DNA of 64,000 nucleotides, taken from contig NVWL01000052.1 of the NCBI GenBank assembly GCA_002733645.1, positions 1 through 64,000 of the forward strand, read 5' to 3'. The position numbers and the translations under genes were made by a program. Shown piece after piece: positions 54,401 through 62,158 of this stretch (position 1 is its first letter; every line of letters begins with the position of its first letter). The notes beneath the pieces were generated by a model. It saw only the letters and a list, made by a program, of their open reading frames with translations. It searched no databases and was not told where the DNA came from. Origin of the DNA: Oceanobacter sp. (GTDB lineage Bacteria > Pseudomonadota > Gammaproteobacteria > Pseudomonadales > Oceanobacteraceae).

Positions 54401-55672
54401 ATCTTTTCGCTCTTGGGTAATGTCTTGAAAGGAGCCAAATAGCTTGACGCATTTTCCTTGGCTAAAAATAGGCTCTCCACGAGCAAGTACCCATATAGGG
54501 TTGTTTTTCGCAGTTATAAGGGGGAGTTCGACACTCCATGCAGTGCCGGTTTTCATGGCACTTTCGACAAGTGAACTGATTTTGTCTCGCGCTGAATCAT
54601 CACGATAAAACTGAATAGCATTGGTGAAGTCGGGGGTAAAGTCTTCCGAAACTTCATGGATTTTTCGCGTTACATCCGACCAATAAATATCTTGTGACTC
54701 TACGTCTAGCTCCCAAGCACCGATTCGAGCTTGATCACTGACGGCATTGAGGAGCATGCGCTGACGTTCGAGTTCAATATGGGTGTCGTGTTTGTCGAAT
54801 TCATCACTTATCCATTGTGAGAATAACTGGATAAGCTCGGTTTCGGCGTTGCCGAACGCTCGTGCCCGAGGCGCTGGCCCTGAAAAGTTGATCGTACCCA
54901 CAGCCAGGCCGTTAGTGATGATCGGGGCGCCAATATAGGATTCTAAGCCGAAACCTGCATAAGCCGGATGCGATGCCATGTCGCTTTGGCCAACGTGATG
55001 ATGAGAAACAGGCTTATCTGCACGTACAGTATCAGAACAATATGTATTACCGAGTGGGAAGTTATCCCCGGGTGATATTTCATTCGCCGGGGTGCAGCTA
55101 TAAATGACCGTGTATTCATTGTTCTGTAGATGAATGCTACTGACGATACCAATAGGTAGGTGAAAAATCTCACAACCTAACGTCAGAATGCTGTTTATTT
55201 TTTCATCGAGCGTGGTGTCGCGAGCAGCGGTGATGTCGTGCAGGCGGCGCATAGCTTCGAGTGTTCGGTGCTGTTCACTGACGTCGGTACACATTACGAT
55301 ATAACCGTTTGGCTTATCGTCATCGTCTCTGAGTGCGGCGATGGTGGTCTCTACCCAATATAAAGCGCCATCTTTGCGTTTGTTGCATATCTCTCCACGC
55401 CAAAGACCATGATCTTTTAAGGTGTCAAACATCTCATGAAAAAATGATGAATCGTGCTGGCCGGAATTGACTATTTGATGCGTTTGCCCAATAAGTTCGT
55501 CGTCCGTATAACCACTGGCTTCGCAGAATAGATCGTTGACGTAGGTGATCTTTCCTTGCATGTCGGTCGTTGCGACAATCGTATGCTGATTAAACGCAAG
55601 GTGTTGTAGCGCCCAGAGATTACTTTCTGTTTTGTTCGCAGATAGGATCACTTTTTGGGGCTGTTCGTACAT
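51410..55672 (-). CDS. Hybrid sensor histidine kinase (PAS-GAF-PAS3-HK-REC-REC-Hpt)
   Basis: 1420 residues without clear membrane helices. Domains in order: PAS (about 20-140), GAF (about 155-300), three PAS (about 315-440, 445-560, 570-690), HisKA with DFLATMSHEIRTPMNG (about 715), an ATPase domain with NLISNAVKFT and GTGLGLAIV, a degenerate receiver (LMLLDNNIPGEHW), an intact receiver (LIFMDCQMPVMDGYD) and a C-terminal Hpt (AHCLKGVAGNLG). A full phosphorelay chain is encoded in one protein. Likely output is the REC-GGDEF protein encoded downstream, so its stimulus would tune c-di-GMP. Confidence 0.92.
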   Translation of the reverse strand: MYEQPQKVILSANKTESNLWALQHLAFNQHTIVATTDMQGKITYVNDLFCEASGYTDDELIGQTHQIVNSGQHDSSFFHEMFDTLKDHGLWRGEICNKRKDGALYWVETTIAALRDDDDKPNGYIVMCTDVSEQHRTLEAMRRLHDITAARDTTLDEKINSILTLGCEIFHLPIGIVSSIHLQNNEYTVIYSCTPANEISPGDNFPLGNTYCSDTVRADKPVSHHHVGQSDMASHPAYAGFGLESYIGAPIITNGLAVGTINFSGPAPRARAFGNAETELIQLFSQWISDEFDKHDTHIELERQRMLLNAVSDQARIGAWELDVESQDIYWSDVTRKIHEVSEDFTPDFTNAIQFYRDDSARDKISSLVESAMKTGTAWSVELPLITAKNNPIWVLARGEPIFSQGKCVKLFGSFQDITQERKDKALQLAQAQRHQLMVESTAVGFWDHNINSGHSNLSERWAEIIGYELHELEPISIDTWKRFCHPDDLKESERKIEDYLQGKSSNYECTARMKHKMGHWVWVLDTGKIVERDDHGKPLRIIGTRMDITDSKTAQAELYMSHQRIRVATESAGISIWEYNIETGEVAWDKGMYDLYGIKEDKELSFNDWESTLHPDDHDSAVSAIQIAINESKPFHQEFRICTPDNEVKHIRAASAIIKNEHGYAQMMVGINIDITKETRNASALMSAKKEAEAATKAKSDFLATMSHEIRTPMNGVLGMLSLLKNTQLTDDQLNRVRIAQNSAQSLLALINDILDFSKIEANKLELETITFDINQVMVNCAESLANMADDKGIELIVDSRHLVQPMVKGDPSRVRQIMTNLISNAVKFTNTGEVTISLKQTLQNTDWLIDIAVQDTGVGIPNDKIPYLFHAFNQLDSSTTREFGGTGLGLAIVSNLCKRMKGDVSVESEPNKGSCFTATITLDQAIEAETEALNLNGINIFIIEHNQAAREHLSTHLTELGATVTCSSNGTEAADIAISSNDSYDLMLLDNNIPGEHWRDSASALAHLTALDTALRLLIVPVSFRDTDRFIESGDIHAQVFKPLDVLELAKQIKNPNDLKSTSSRVSPTNNRTKFNGRHVLLVEDNRVNQLVAEEMLTAQGLSVDIAENGQKALDLLLAGQHKYELIFMDCQMPVMDGYDTTRAIRSGQAGTENQSLPIIAMTAHAMTGDKERCLASGMNDYLAKPVDPSQMLDILTLWVPPQETTDSDSHTNNANATHLSIPKNIHGIWDKSKALTRVMGNEQLLHQLIDMFRSEQPLRLQEMRSAIAENNFDHLRDQAHCLKGVAGNLGLDAIQRIAAQMDQDIRTGKHEQCREHLDELYTETERFVTAYDNSDKMSTNEDTLNLRHELLSISNALNQNDYISQKSLDFMLKTYGDAVLEEQLTQLARDITAFENAKAQTRLKVLLDQLNGNNNDT

Positions 55673-55775
55673 GTTTTGTACCCTGAGAATATTCGTAGTT
55701 TCATTGAGTATAGCCAGCTCTCAGTGGCTCGCAGAGATTGTGGTAGTATCGGGTCTAAATTAAAAGGAGATATCT

Positions 55776-56291
55776 ATGCGCTGGGGAATAATTGCACTGT
55801 GTTTTTGGCTGCCATTGGCGAATGCTGGCAAAGTTTACGTATGCAAGGACGCGTCTGGGGCTACTTTGTATTCTCAAACGCCATGCCCTGAAACGTTTCA
55901 AGAAAAAGAGCAACGCTCTTACGATCATGAGGTATCGGGGGGAAGCGCCGGTGCAAGCTCTGATGACTTGAAGCGTATGGCTGAGGATGTATCGAAAAAC
56001 AACCAGCGTATCAAAGCTGAGCGTGATAAGCGTAAGGCCGAAGCTCGTTTAGAAAAGATCAAAAAAGAGCGAGACGCTATGATTAATGAGCAAACCGATT
56101 TGGCGTCTTCTATTGCTGGGGTAAATGCGCGAAACCGTGGTAAAGCCGTGGTTGATAATATGATGAGTCGCATTGAGGGTTACAACAAGCAAATGAATGT
56201 TGAGAAGGACAAGATTAATCATGCCAATGAGCGCTTAAAAGAAGCGAATGCGCCGTCTGAATCTTCTGCTCGTTCAGCTGAGGCGCGATAA
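55776..56291 (+). CDS. DUF4124-family secreted protein
   Basis: 171 residues with a signal peptide (1-17, ending ANAGK). The DUF4124 segment KVYVCKDASGATLYSQTPCP (about 19-38) is followed by a long Lys/Glu/Arg-rich coiled coil (about 65-160). Probably periplasmic; function unknown. AAGGAG lies upstream of the ATG. Three short repeats follow the stop. Confidence 0.82.
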   Translation: MRWGIIALCFWLPLANAGKVYVCKDASGATLYSQTPCPETFQEKEQRSYDHEVSGGSAGASSDDLKRMAEDVSKNNQRIKAERDKRKAEARLEKIKKERDAMINEQTDLASSIAGVNARNRGKAVVDNMMSRIEGYNKQMNVEKDKINHANERLKEANAPSESSARSAEAR

Positions 56292-56296
56292 GCGCG

Positions 56297-56338
56297 CCTG
56301 AGAATCTGTGCCTAAGAATCTGTGCCTGTGGGTCTGTG
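56297..56338. repeat. Three 14-bp imperfect direct repeats
   Basis: CCTGAGAATCTGTG, CCTAAGAATCTGTG and CCTGTGGGTCTGTG lie end to end just after the DUF4124 stop codon. No function is apparent. Confidence 0.8.
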
Positions 56339-56495
56339 GCTTAGAGCACTCAAGGTTGTGGCGTTGCCGCAGATTTCCTGTTGATCATATTATTGCAATA
56401 GTCAGCGTGGATCATGCGTTCGGTATATCTGATTGATTTTTAAACATGTTAGCCATTCAATGCGTGAATTTGGCGGAATGATAAGGATTTTACTC

Positions 56496-57341
56496 ATGGG
56501 ATTTCGTCAGTGGTTATCTCCCAGTTTTTTATTTGCTCAACTTCACACTATTGACCTTGCCGCAGAGGCTGATAGGGATCTAGCGACCTCGAAAAATGAG
56601 GCGGACGAGCGTGTGGTAATTTGGAAAATTATCGCTTTGGCTTGTCTTTGTTTGTTACTGGTTCATTACGGAAAGTACAGCGCTAATCTTCGTGACTTGA
56701 TTACGTTATTGGATAGCACATTTGGTGCTGAGGGCGCTTGGACACGAGCGTTTCGGTTGTCTGAATATCGTGAATTGTACGGTTACGTCTGGTGGGGCAG
56801 CGTTAATCTTTTAGGTTTTTTGATCATCCCTATGATGGCGATTCGCTTTTGGATGAAGCAGCCGCTACGAGATTTTGGTTGGCAATGGGGCGATGTTCAT
56901 CTTCACTGGCGTGGTTACTTACTTTTATCGCTGCCTATTATGGTCTTTGCCATCATTGCCAGTTTTGGCGACGACTTCTCAAAGCATTATCCTTTTTATA
57001 ATCAATCTAGCCGTAGTTGGCTTGATCTGCTTTCGTGGGAAGTGATTTATATTTTGCAATTTGTGGCGGTTGAGTTTTTCTTTCGTGGTTATTTGGTCAA
57101 TGGCCTAAAAAAGCAATTTGGCAGCCTGTCTATTGCCATCATGTGCTTGCCGTATTTGATGCTGCATTTTCCTAAACTGTGGCCGGAGTCGTTTGGCGCT
57201 ATATTGTTTGGCTTTTTTCTAGGTGTTCTTGCGCTGATGTCTCGGTCTATTTGGGGTGGCGTAGCAGTGCACGTGTCAATTGCCTTGACGATGGATATTG
57301 CGGCGATGGTGCAAACGGGAGGTTTACCTAAACATTGGTAA
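56496..57341 (+). CDS. CPBP-family intramembrane protease-like protein
   Basis: 281 residues with about eight transmembrane segments and the CPBP/Rce1-like fold. The motif region reads AVEFFFRGYLV: the second Glu and the Arg of the usual EExxxR are present, but the first Glu is Val. LMLHFPK supplies the conserved His of motif 2, and GVAVHVSIA another. Such EFFFRG proteins are common, and whether they are active proteases is open. The ATG at 56496 is preferred because AAGGA lies 8 bases upstream; the longer frame starts with TTG. Confidence 0.8.
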   Translation: MGFRQWLSPSFLFAQLHTIDLAAEADRDLATSKNEADERVVIWKIIALACLCLLLVHYGKYSANLRDLITLLDSTFGAEGAWTRAFRLSEYRELYGYVWWGSVNLLGFLIIPMMAIRFWMKQPLRDFGWQWGDVHLHWRGYLLLSLPIMVFAIIASFGDDFSKHYPFYNQSSRSWLDLLSWEVIYILQFVAVEFFFRGYLVNGLKKQFGSLSIAIMCLPYLMLHFPKLWPESFGAILFGFFLGVLALMSRSIWGGVAVHVSIALTMDIAAMVQTGGLPKHW

Positions 57342-57349
57342 ACCTCCGT
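57315..57349. terminator. Hairpin at the end of the CPBP gene
   Basis: GGAGGTTTACC and GGTAAACCTCC form an 11-bp stem with an 8-base loop, overlapping the CPBP stop region and lying 23 bp before the converging ATP-grasp stop. Weak T-runs on both sides; a probable shared terminator. Confidence 0.5.
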
Positions 57350-57371
57350 TAGATAGAACAACGGTTATTGA

Positions 57372-58856
57372 TTAACGGCCATTAAGTTCATCCAGCTGGC
57401 GCAGCATAATGCCCATAATTTGCTGGTAGAGCATCTGGCCGCTGTGTAAATCTTCAACGCCCATATCTATACTTGGGTTATCGTTAACTTCAATAATGAC
57501 TGCCCGATCACCATCGGCCTTAAGGTCCACACCATAAAATCCAGCCCCCATGCATTTTGCTGCTTTTAATGCCGTTTTGATTACATTTTTGGGCACATTC
57601 TCCACAGACATGGCGTCTGCATTGCCTGACTTATGCGAGCGGGCACTGTGGTTGTAAATCTGCCAGTGACTTTTGGCCATAAAGTAGCGGCAAGCAAACA
57701 ATACTTGGTTATCCATGATGCCAATACGCCAGTCAAAATCGGTGGGCATAAATTCTTGCAGTAACAGCAATGCCGAACGCGCCCCTAAGCGTGTAATACA
57801 TTCTTCCAGCTCTTCGCGAGTACGAGCCTTTTCCACACCAATTGAGAATGAGCCATCGGGTATTTTTACGATGATCGGTAAGCCTAAGGCAGCAATGATT
57901 TCGTCATAATTGATTGGGTGCTGAGTCAGAATTAAACGCGTTTCTGGAGTGTCGACTCCATTCAGTTTTAATCGTTCATGCAAATACACTTTATTTGAAC
58001 AACGCATAATGTCGGTTGGACTATCGATAACAAGAAGACCTTGGTTTTCGGCAGCTTGTGCAATGCGATAAGTATGATGATCCACTTTCGTGGTTTCACG
58101 AATAAATAGCGCGTCGTATTCACCAATGCGGCTTTCATCGCGGGGAGTAATAAAGTCAACATTAAGGCCTAGCGCTTTCCCGGCTTTTTCAAACGCTTTT
58201 AGCGCGCCCTTGTTGGAGGGCGGCAAAGCTTCATCCGGATTGATTAGAATCGCGACATCGTATTTAAAACGCTTTGTATTACGACGATGTCGCCAAATTT
58301 TATGGCTGAACGTATCTAGAGCGTCGGCAAATTCAGTTTCACCAGCGTCGTCTAATTCGTCTAGCGAGCGTACAGAAAATTGATCAATGACCCATAGGTT
58401 CTCTTGAATACGTTTAAAGTTAATGTCAGCAATTGGAAATGCGTAGATATCAAATAAGCGGCGAGCAATCGAGACTAAGTCGACATCGTTTGTCAGGCCA
58501 AATACTGATCGAATGCCGAGATTATCAATCTGAGTATTGCGTTTACGCCAAGTCGCCTCCAGCAGCAGGCTGAACTTAGTACTTACTGGCTGGCCTGATT
58601 CAAAGCTGTTGAGCTCACGAATAGCACGAACACTGGGGAATACTTGGCCGCCACGAGCTTCGGCTAATAATGAGCCGTAATAACCCGAACTTAGATAGCT
58701 GTAGTCATGACACAGGTTGATCACATAGCCACGAGTTTCAGCGTGGTTTTCAGTGTGATTGGTGCCGAGGTAATCACTGATGGCGACAACCTGATTGGTT
58801 GGGTAGTAAGGACCCCAGTCGTTGAGTTGATCGACCAGAATAAGCAGTGATTTCAT
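57372..58856 (-). CDS. RimK-like ATP-grasp ligase with RLAN domain
   Basis: 494 residues: an N-terminal RLAN-type domain (about 1-190) and a C-terminal ATP-grasp fold (about 290-485), with IVKIPDGSFSIGVEKA and the metal-binding FYGVDLKADGDRAVIIEVNDNPSID. ATP-grasp enzymes of this group join a carboxylate to an amine. It is not the RimK of E. coli, which is shorter and lacks the N-terminal domain. It diverges from the GNAT-C39 fusion gene across 246 bp. This pairing recurs in bacteria and suggests a joint role in making and processing a small peptide or amide; the product is unknown. Confidence 0.88.
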   Translation of the reverse strand: MKSLLILVDQLNDWGPYYPTNQVVAISDYLGTNHTENHAETRGYVINLCHDYSYLSSGYYGSLLAEARGGQVFPSVRAIRELNSFESGQPVSTKFSLLLEATWRKRNTQIDNLGIRSVFGLTNDVDLVSIARRLFDIYAFPIADINFKRIQENLWVIDQFSVRSLDELDDAGETEFADALDTFSHKIWRHRRNTKRFKYDVAILINPDEALPPSNKGALKAFEKAGKALGLNVDFITPRDESRIGEYDALFIRETTKVDHHTYRIAQAAENQGLLVIDSPTDIMRCSNKVYLHERLKLNGVDTPETRLILTQHPINYDEIIAALGLPIIVKIPDGSFSIGVEKARTREELEECITRLGARSALLLLQEFMPTDFDWRIGIMDNQVLFACRYFMAKSHWQIYNHSARSHKSGNADAMSVENVPKNVIKTALKAAKCMGAGFYGVDLKADGDRAVIIEVNDNPSIDMGVEDLHSGQMLYQQIMGIMLRQLDELNGR

Positions 58857-59102
58857 AGTGACGTTTAATGTACCTGAGTTATGAAAAGGGATCGTTTAAA
58901 GGCTATGAGTGCTGCCGTAGACGATCTGAAAAAACGAATTAGGCGGATATTAGGAACGGATGGCATTGAGCGCTAACAGTATTTTTTTGTCGTAGGGATA
59001 AGAATTTCTCGTTGAACTACGTATGTTTCTAGTGAGCAACTAAGACTAATATGCAGGCTTGTATTCAATGTGTTTGGATACCCTTAGGATCAGACTGATT
59101 TT

Positions 59103-60185
59103 ATGACAATACACCGTGCCACGCTGAGTGATATTCCTGCTCTGGTGGCGATTGAAGATGGCGCTTTTAGTGGCGACCGTCTTAATGGCAAACGCTTTAA
59201 GCATTTTATACGCAGTGAACATTCACAATTGTGGTGTTTAGGCGACACTGTAAAAGCTTATGCTTTGGTGCTTTATCATCGTGGTACGTCGTTAGCGCGT
59301 TTATATTCTATTGCGGTTGACCCTGCACATCGTGGACAAGGCTTAGCCAAGCAATTATTAGCTTGGGCAGAAGACCACGCGGTTCAACGTGGTGTGTTTT
59401 TTATGCGCTTGGAAGTTCGCCAAGATAATCTAGGTGCCTTGCAGCTTTATCAGCAGCAGGGCTACCGCGTTATTAAGGCGCTGGATGATTATTACGAAGA
59501 TCATGCTTCAGGATGGCGTTTAGAGAAACACTTATCATCCGGGCGAAAGTTGCCCGAAGGTTTGCCTTTTTACGCACAATCCACTCCGTTTACCTGCGGC
59601 CCTGCGGCACTCATGATGGCCTTAAATAGTGTGCGTAAAGACTACCAGATCACGCGGCTGGAAGAGCTGACACTGTGGCGTGAAGCGACGACCATCTACT
59701 TAACCACCGGTCACGGTGGATGCTCTCCCCAAGGGCTATCATTGGCGGCGGTAAAGCGGGGGATGCAGGTACGGTTATTGTTATCTGATTTATCTGTCCC
59801 CTTTATCGATGGCGTGCGTAGTGAACATAAGCGCGAGGTCATGACGTTAGTAAATAATGCGTTTAATGATGAGTGTGCAGCTAATGGTGTTGAGCAAATC
59901 GTGTCTCCACTTTCTATTGAGTTGCTAGCGGAGGCGCTCGCGCAGGGTGATAAGGTACTTTTGCTGATCAGTACGTATCGTTTGAATCGAAATAAGGCGC
60001 CACACTGGGTGTGGTTAGTCGGTATGGATGATGCCTTTGCGTATATCAATGATCCTGATGTGGATTACGACCTAGATCAGGCCGCGACGGATAACGTGTT
60101 TGTACCAGTTAGCCATGAGAACCTGGCGGCGATGATTCAATACGGTCGCCGTCGATATACGGCGGCCGTTATTCTTACTGAGTAA
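59103..60185 (+). CDS. GNAT acetyltransferase-C39 peptidase fusion
   Basis: 360 residues. The N-terminal GNAT domain (1-145) has the acetyl-CoA motif VDPAHRGQGLAKQLL. The C-terminal domain (about 155-355) is a C39 papain-like peptidase with the catalytic Cys in QSTPFTCGPAALMMAL and a His/Asp region at PHWVWLVGMDD. C39 peptidases cleave double-glycine leader peptides, but here there is no transporter. Pairing with the RLAN-ATP-grasp gene suggests that ligation, acylation and cleavage act on the same peptide. Convergent 3' end overlaps the next gene by 11 bp. Confidence 0.88.
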   Translation: MTIHRATLSDIPALVAIEDGAFSGDRLNGKRFKHFIRSEHSQLWCLGDTVKAYALVLYHRGTSLARLYSIAVDPAHRGQGLAKQLLAWAEDHAVQRGVFFMRLEVRQDNLGALQLYQQQGYRVIKALDDYYEDHASGWRLEKHLSSGRKLPEGLPFYAQSTPFTCGPAALMMALNSVRKDYQITRLEELTLWREATTIYLTTGHGGCSPQGLSLAAVKRGMQVRLLLSDLSVPFIDGVRSEHKREVMTLVNNAFNDECAANGVEQIVSPLSIELLAEALAQGDKVLLLISTYRLNRNKAPHWVWLVGMDDAFAYINDPDVDYDLDQAATDNVFVPVSHENLAAMIQYGRRRYTAAVILTE

Positions 60186-60387
60186 CTTGTATGTAAGGCT
60201 TAGTTTGGTTGGGATCAACTTGGTCGTCCAGCTCTGGCGCGCGCTCAGCTCGTAAGGCGACCCATGCTGCGACGTCTTCACGCCATTCTTCATTGGGACG
60301 CAGCTTAGGTGCTGCTAGCATCTTGGCTTCAGTGCCTCGATCGGCGAAGACCAAAATATGCTCAACCTTATACGCTCTCATTGCCAT
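60175..60387 (-). CDS. Small hypothetical protein, 70 residues
   Basis: Soluble 70-residue protein; family not recognised. A helix-strand pattern with RAYKVEHILVFADRG at the start and an acidic, Pro-rich end. ATG start, 15 bp after the FemAB-like gene on the same strand, so probably cotranscribed. Its last 11 bp overlap the 3' end of the GNAT-C39 gene on the other strand. Confidence 0.6.
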   Translation of the reverse strand: MAMRAYKVEHILVFADRGTEAKMLAAPKLRPNEEWREDVAAWVALRAERAPELDDQVDPNQTKPYIQVTQ

Positions 60388-60402
60388 AATGGGGGGTACT
60401 CT

Positions 60403-61587
60403 TTATTCATCGTGTGCGGGCTTTATAGCAGAGCCGTGCTCACGGTGAAAGGGAAGAAGCGAGGTAGCGTCTTGCTGGTAAGCCAATATGTGTTGTGCTT
60501 CTTCTTTAACAAAGCGGCGAATGGCATCGAGAAAGCCGGGATGCTGTAACCAATGAACACTGCGGGTAAGCACCGGACGAAAACCTCGACTGATTTTATG
60601 TTCACCCTGTGTGCCAGGATCAAAGGTCTTGAGTTGATGCTCAATACAAAACTCTATGCCTTGGTAATAACAGGCTTCAAAGTGCAAGGCGTCGACGTCT
60701 TCCAGACAGCCCCAGTAGCGGCCATATAGCGTGGTGTCATCAAAAAAATACAATGCCGCCGCGCAGTACTCACCATCTTTACGGGCGAGTACTAACATCA
60801 TTTGTTCGGCCATTGTTTCAATTAGCTGTAAAAAGAAGGCTTTAGTGAGATAAGGAGAAGACCGCCGTTTCTGGTAGGTATCTAAATAACAGTGATAAAA
60901 AAACTGAATGTTCTCGGCAGTAATCTCCTTGCCTGTTTTACGTTCGATCTGAATACCTTGTTCAACAACCTTACGTCGCTCCTTGATTACATTTTTACGC
61001 TTACGACTCACAAAGGTGGTTAAGTATTGATCAAAGCTAGTGAAGGCTTCGTTGTGCCAGTGGAACTGACAACCATGTCGCTGTTGAGGATGAAACTCAG
61101 AATTATTGAAAGAAAGCGTCGCTTGCTGTTCTGTTGGAAAATTCAGATGCCAGCCGCTTAGGCCTTGCTCCGTACATAATGTACTTAGCAGAGACGCTAG
61201 ATGGTTGAAGTGTTGGTCTGCACCGAGTAAACGTGGGCCTGTCGCAGGGGTAAACGGAATAGCGCACAAAAGCTTTGGGTAGTAGTCCATGCCGTATTGC
61301 GCGTAGGCCTCGGCCCATTGCCAATCGAACACATACTCACCGTAGCTATGGCGTTTAATGTAGGCTGGGATTGCAGCAATAAGCTCGCCTTCAGTGCCCT
61401 GTTTAATGAGGTGACGTGGCTGCCAACCGCTGTTGTGAACGTTTAACTCTGGCGAGTCCACACAGCCTGTTTGCTCTAAAGCACGTAAAAAAGCATAGCG
61501 GGCAAAAGGGTAATGGCTAGGGTTGAGATTATCCCACTCACTGGCCGTTACTTCGCTTAACCCAGTGATTTGAATAAAATCCGTCAT
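60403..61587 (-). CDS. FemAB/GNAT-like acyltransferase (DUF482 type)
   Basis: 394 residues of the DUF482 'peptidogalycan' type, with a double-GNAT fold like FemAB aminoacyl transferases. Typical segments: YGEYVFDWQWAEAY, the RKRKNVIKERRKV helix, and a C-terminal FDPGTQGEHKISRGFRP. In gammaproteobacteria these are conserved but without a firmly assigned reaction; acyl or aminoacyl transfer is likely. ATG start; diverges from the HIT gene. Confidence 0.85.
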   Translation of the reverse strand: MTDFIQITGLSEVTASEWDNLNPSHYPFARYAFLRALEQTGCVDSPELNVHNSGWQPRHLIKQGTEGELIAAIPAYIKRHSYGEYVFDWQWAEAYAQYGMDYYPKLLCAIPFTPATGPRLLGADQHFNHLASLLSTLCTEQGLSGWHLNFPTEQQATLSFNNSEFHPQQRHGCQFHWHNEAFTSFDQYLTTFVSRKRKNVIKERRKVVEQGIQIERKTGKEITAENIQFFYHCYLDTYQKRRSSPYLTKAFFLQLIETMAEQMMLVLARKDGEYCAAALYFFDDTTLYGRYWGCLEDVDALHFEACYYQGIEFCIEHQLKTFDPGTQGEHKISRGFRPVLTRSVHWLQHPGFLDAIRRFVKEEAQHILAYQQDATSLLPFHREHGSAIKPAHDE

Positions 61588-61647
61588 AAATCAGTGACCT
61601 GTCGTTAACTGGGTTCTATCATAAAGGCATTGATAAGGAGAGTAATT

Positions 61648-62112
61648 ATGTTTCGCTTAGATGAACGTCTGCAAGAAGACACAGTGGCCCTTGGCCGCTT
61701 CCCTTTGTGTCAGGTGTTGTTGATGAAAGACAGCCGTTACCCTTGGGTGATCTTGGTGCCTGCCCAATCGAATGTGTTTGAGTACTTCCACCTATCTAAC
61801 GATGATCAGCGTCAGTTGATGGCAGAATCAGTGTATGTCGCAGAAAAGATGAACGATCATTTTGCCGCCAAATCAATGAATGTCGCGGCATTGGGGAATG
61901 TCGTTGCGCAGTTGCATGTGCATCATATTGCTCGTTATGAAGAGGATCCAGCTTGGCCTGGCCCTGTCTGGGGGCATAGCCCTGCGGTACCGTATGACGA
62001 GAAGGCGCTGGCGGAGAGGGTTGAAGAAGTTAGCGGGCTATTCGCGAGCCACTTTTTGAGTGAGTCTGAAATAACGGCTGAGACGGAAGCGCGAGATGTT
62101 GTGTATTGGTAA
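61648..62112 (+). CDS. HIT-domain protein
   Basis: 154-residue nucleotide-binding HIT protein. The motif region reads QLHVHHIARY: H90, H92 and H93 are present, but the third histidine of the classic H-x-H-x-H pattern is Ile, as in a distinct bacterial subgroup marked by the following PAWPGPVWG. Activity on nucleotides is plausible but the substrate is unknown. ATG at 61648 with AAGGAG upstream. Confidence 0.87.
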   Translation: MFRLDERLQEDTVALGRFPLCQVLLMKDSRYPWVILVPAQSNVFEYFHLSNDDQRQLMAESVYVAEKMNDHFAAKSMNVAALGNVVAQLHVHHIARYEEDPAWPGPVWGHSPAVPYDEKALAERVEEVSGLFASHFLSESEITAETEARDVVYW

Positions 62113-62158
62113 TCACTATTAATGTATTTCATGGATATAAGAGCGAAATAAGTCTGCT

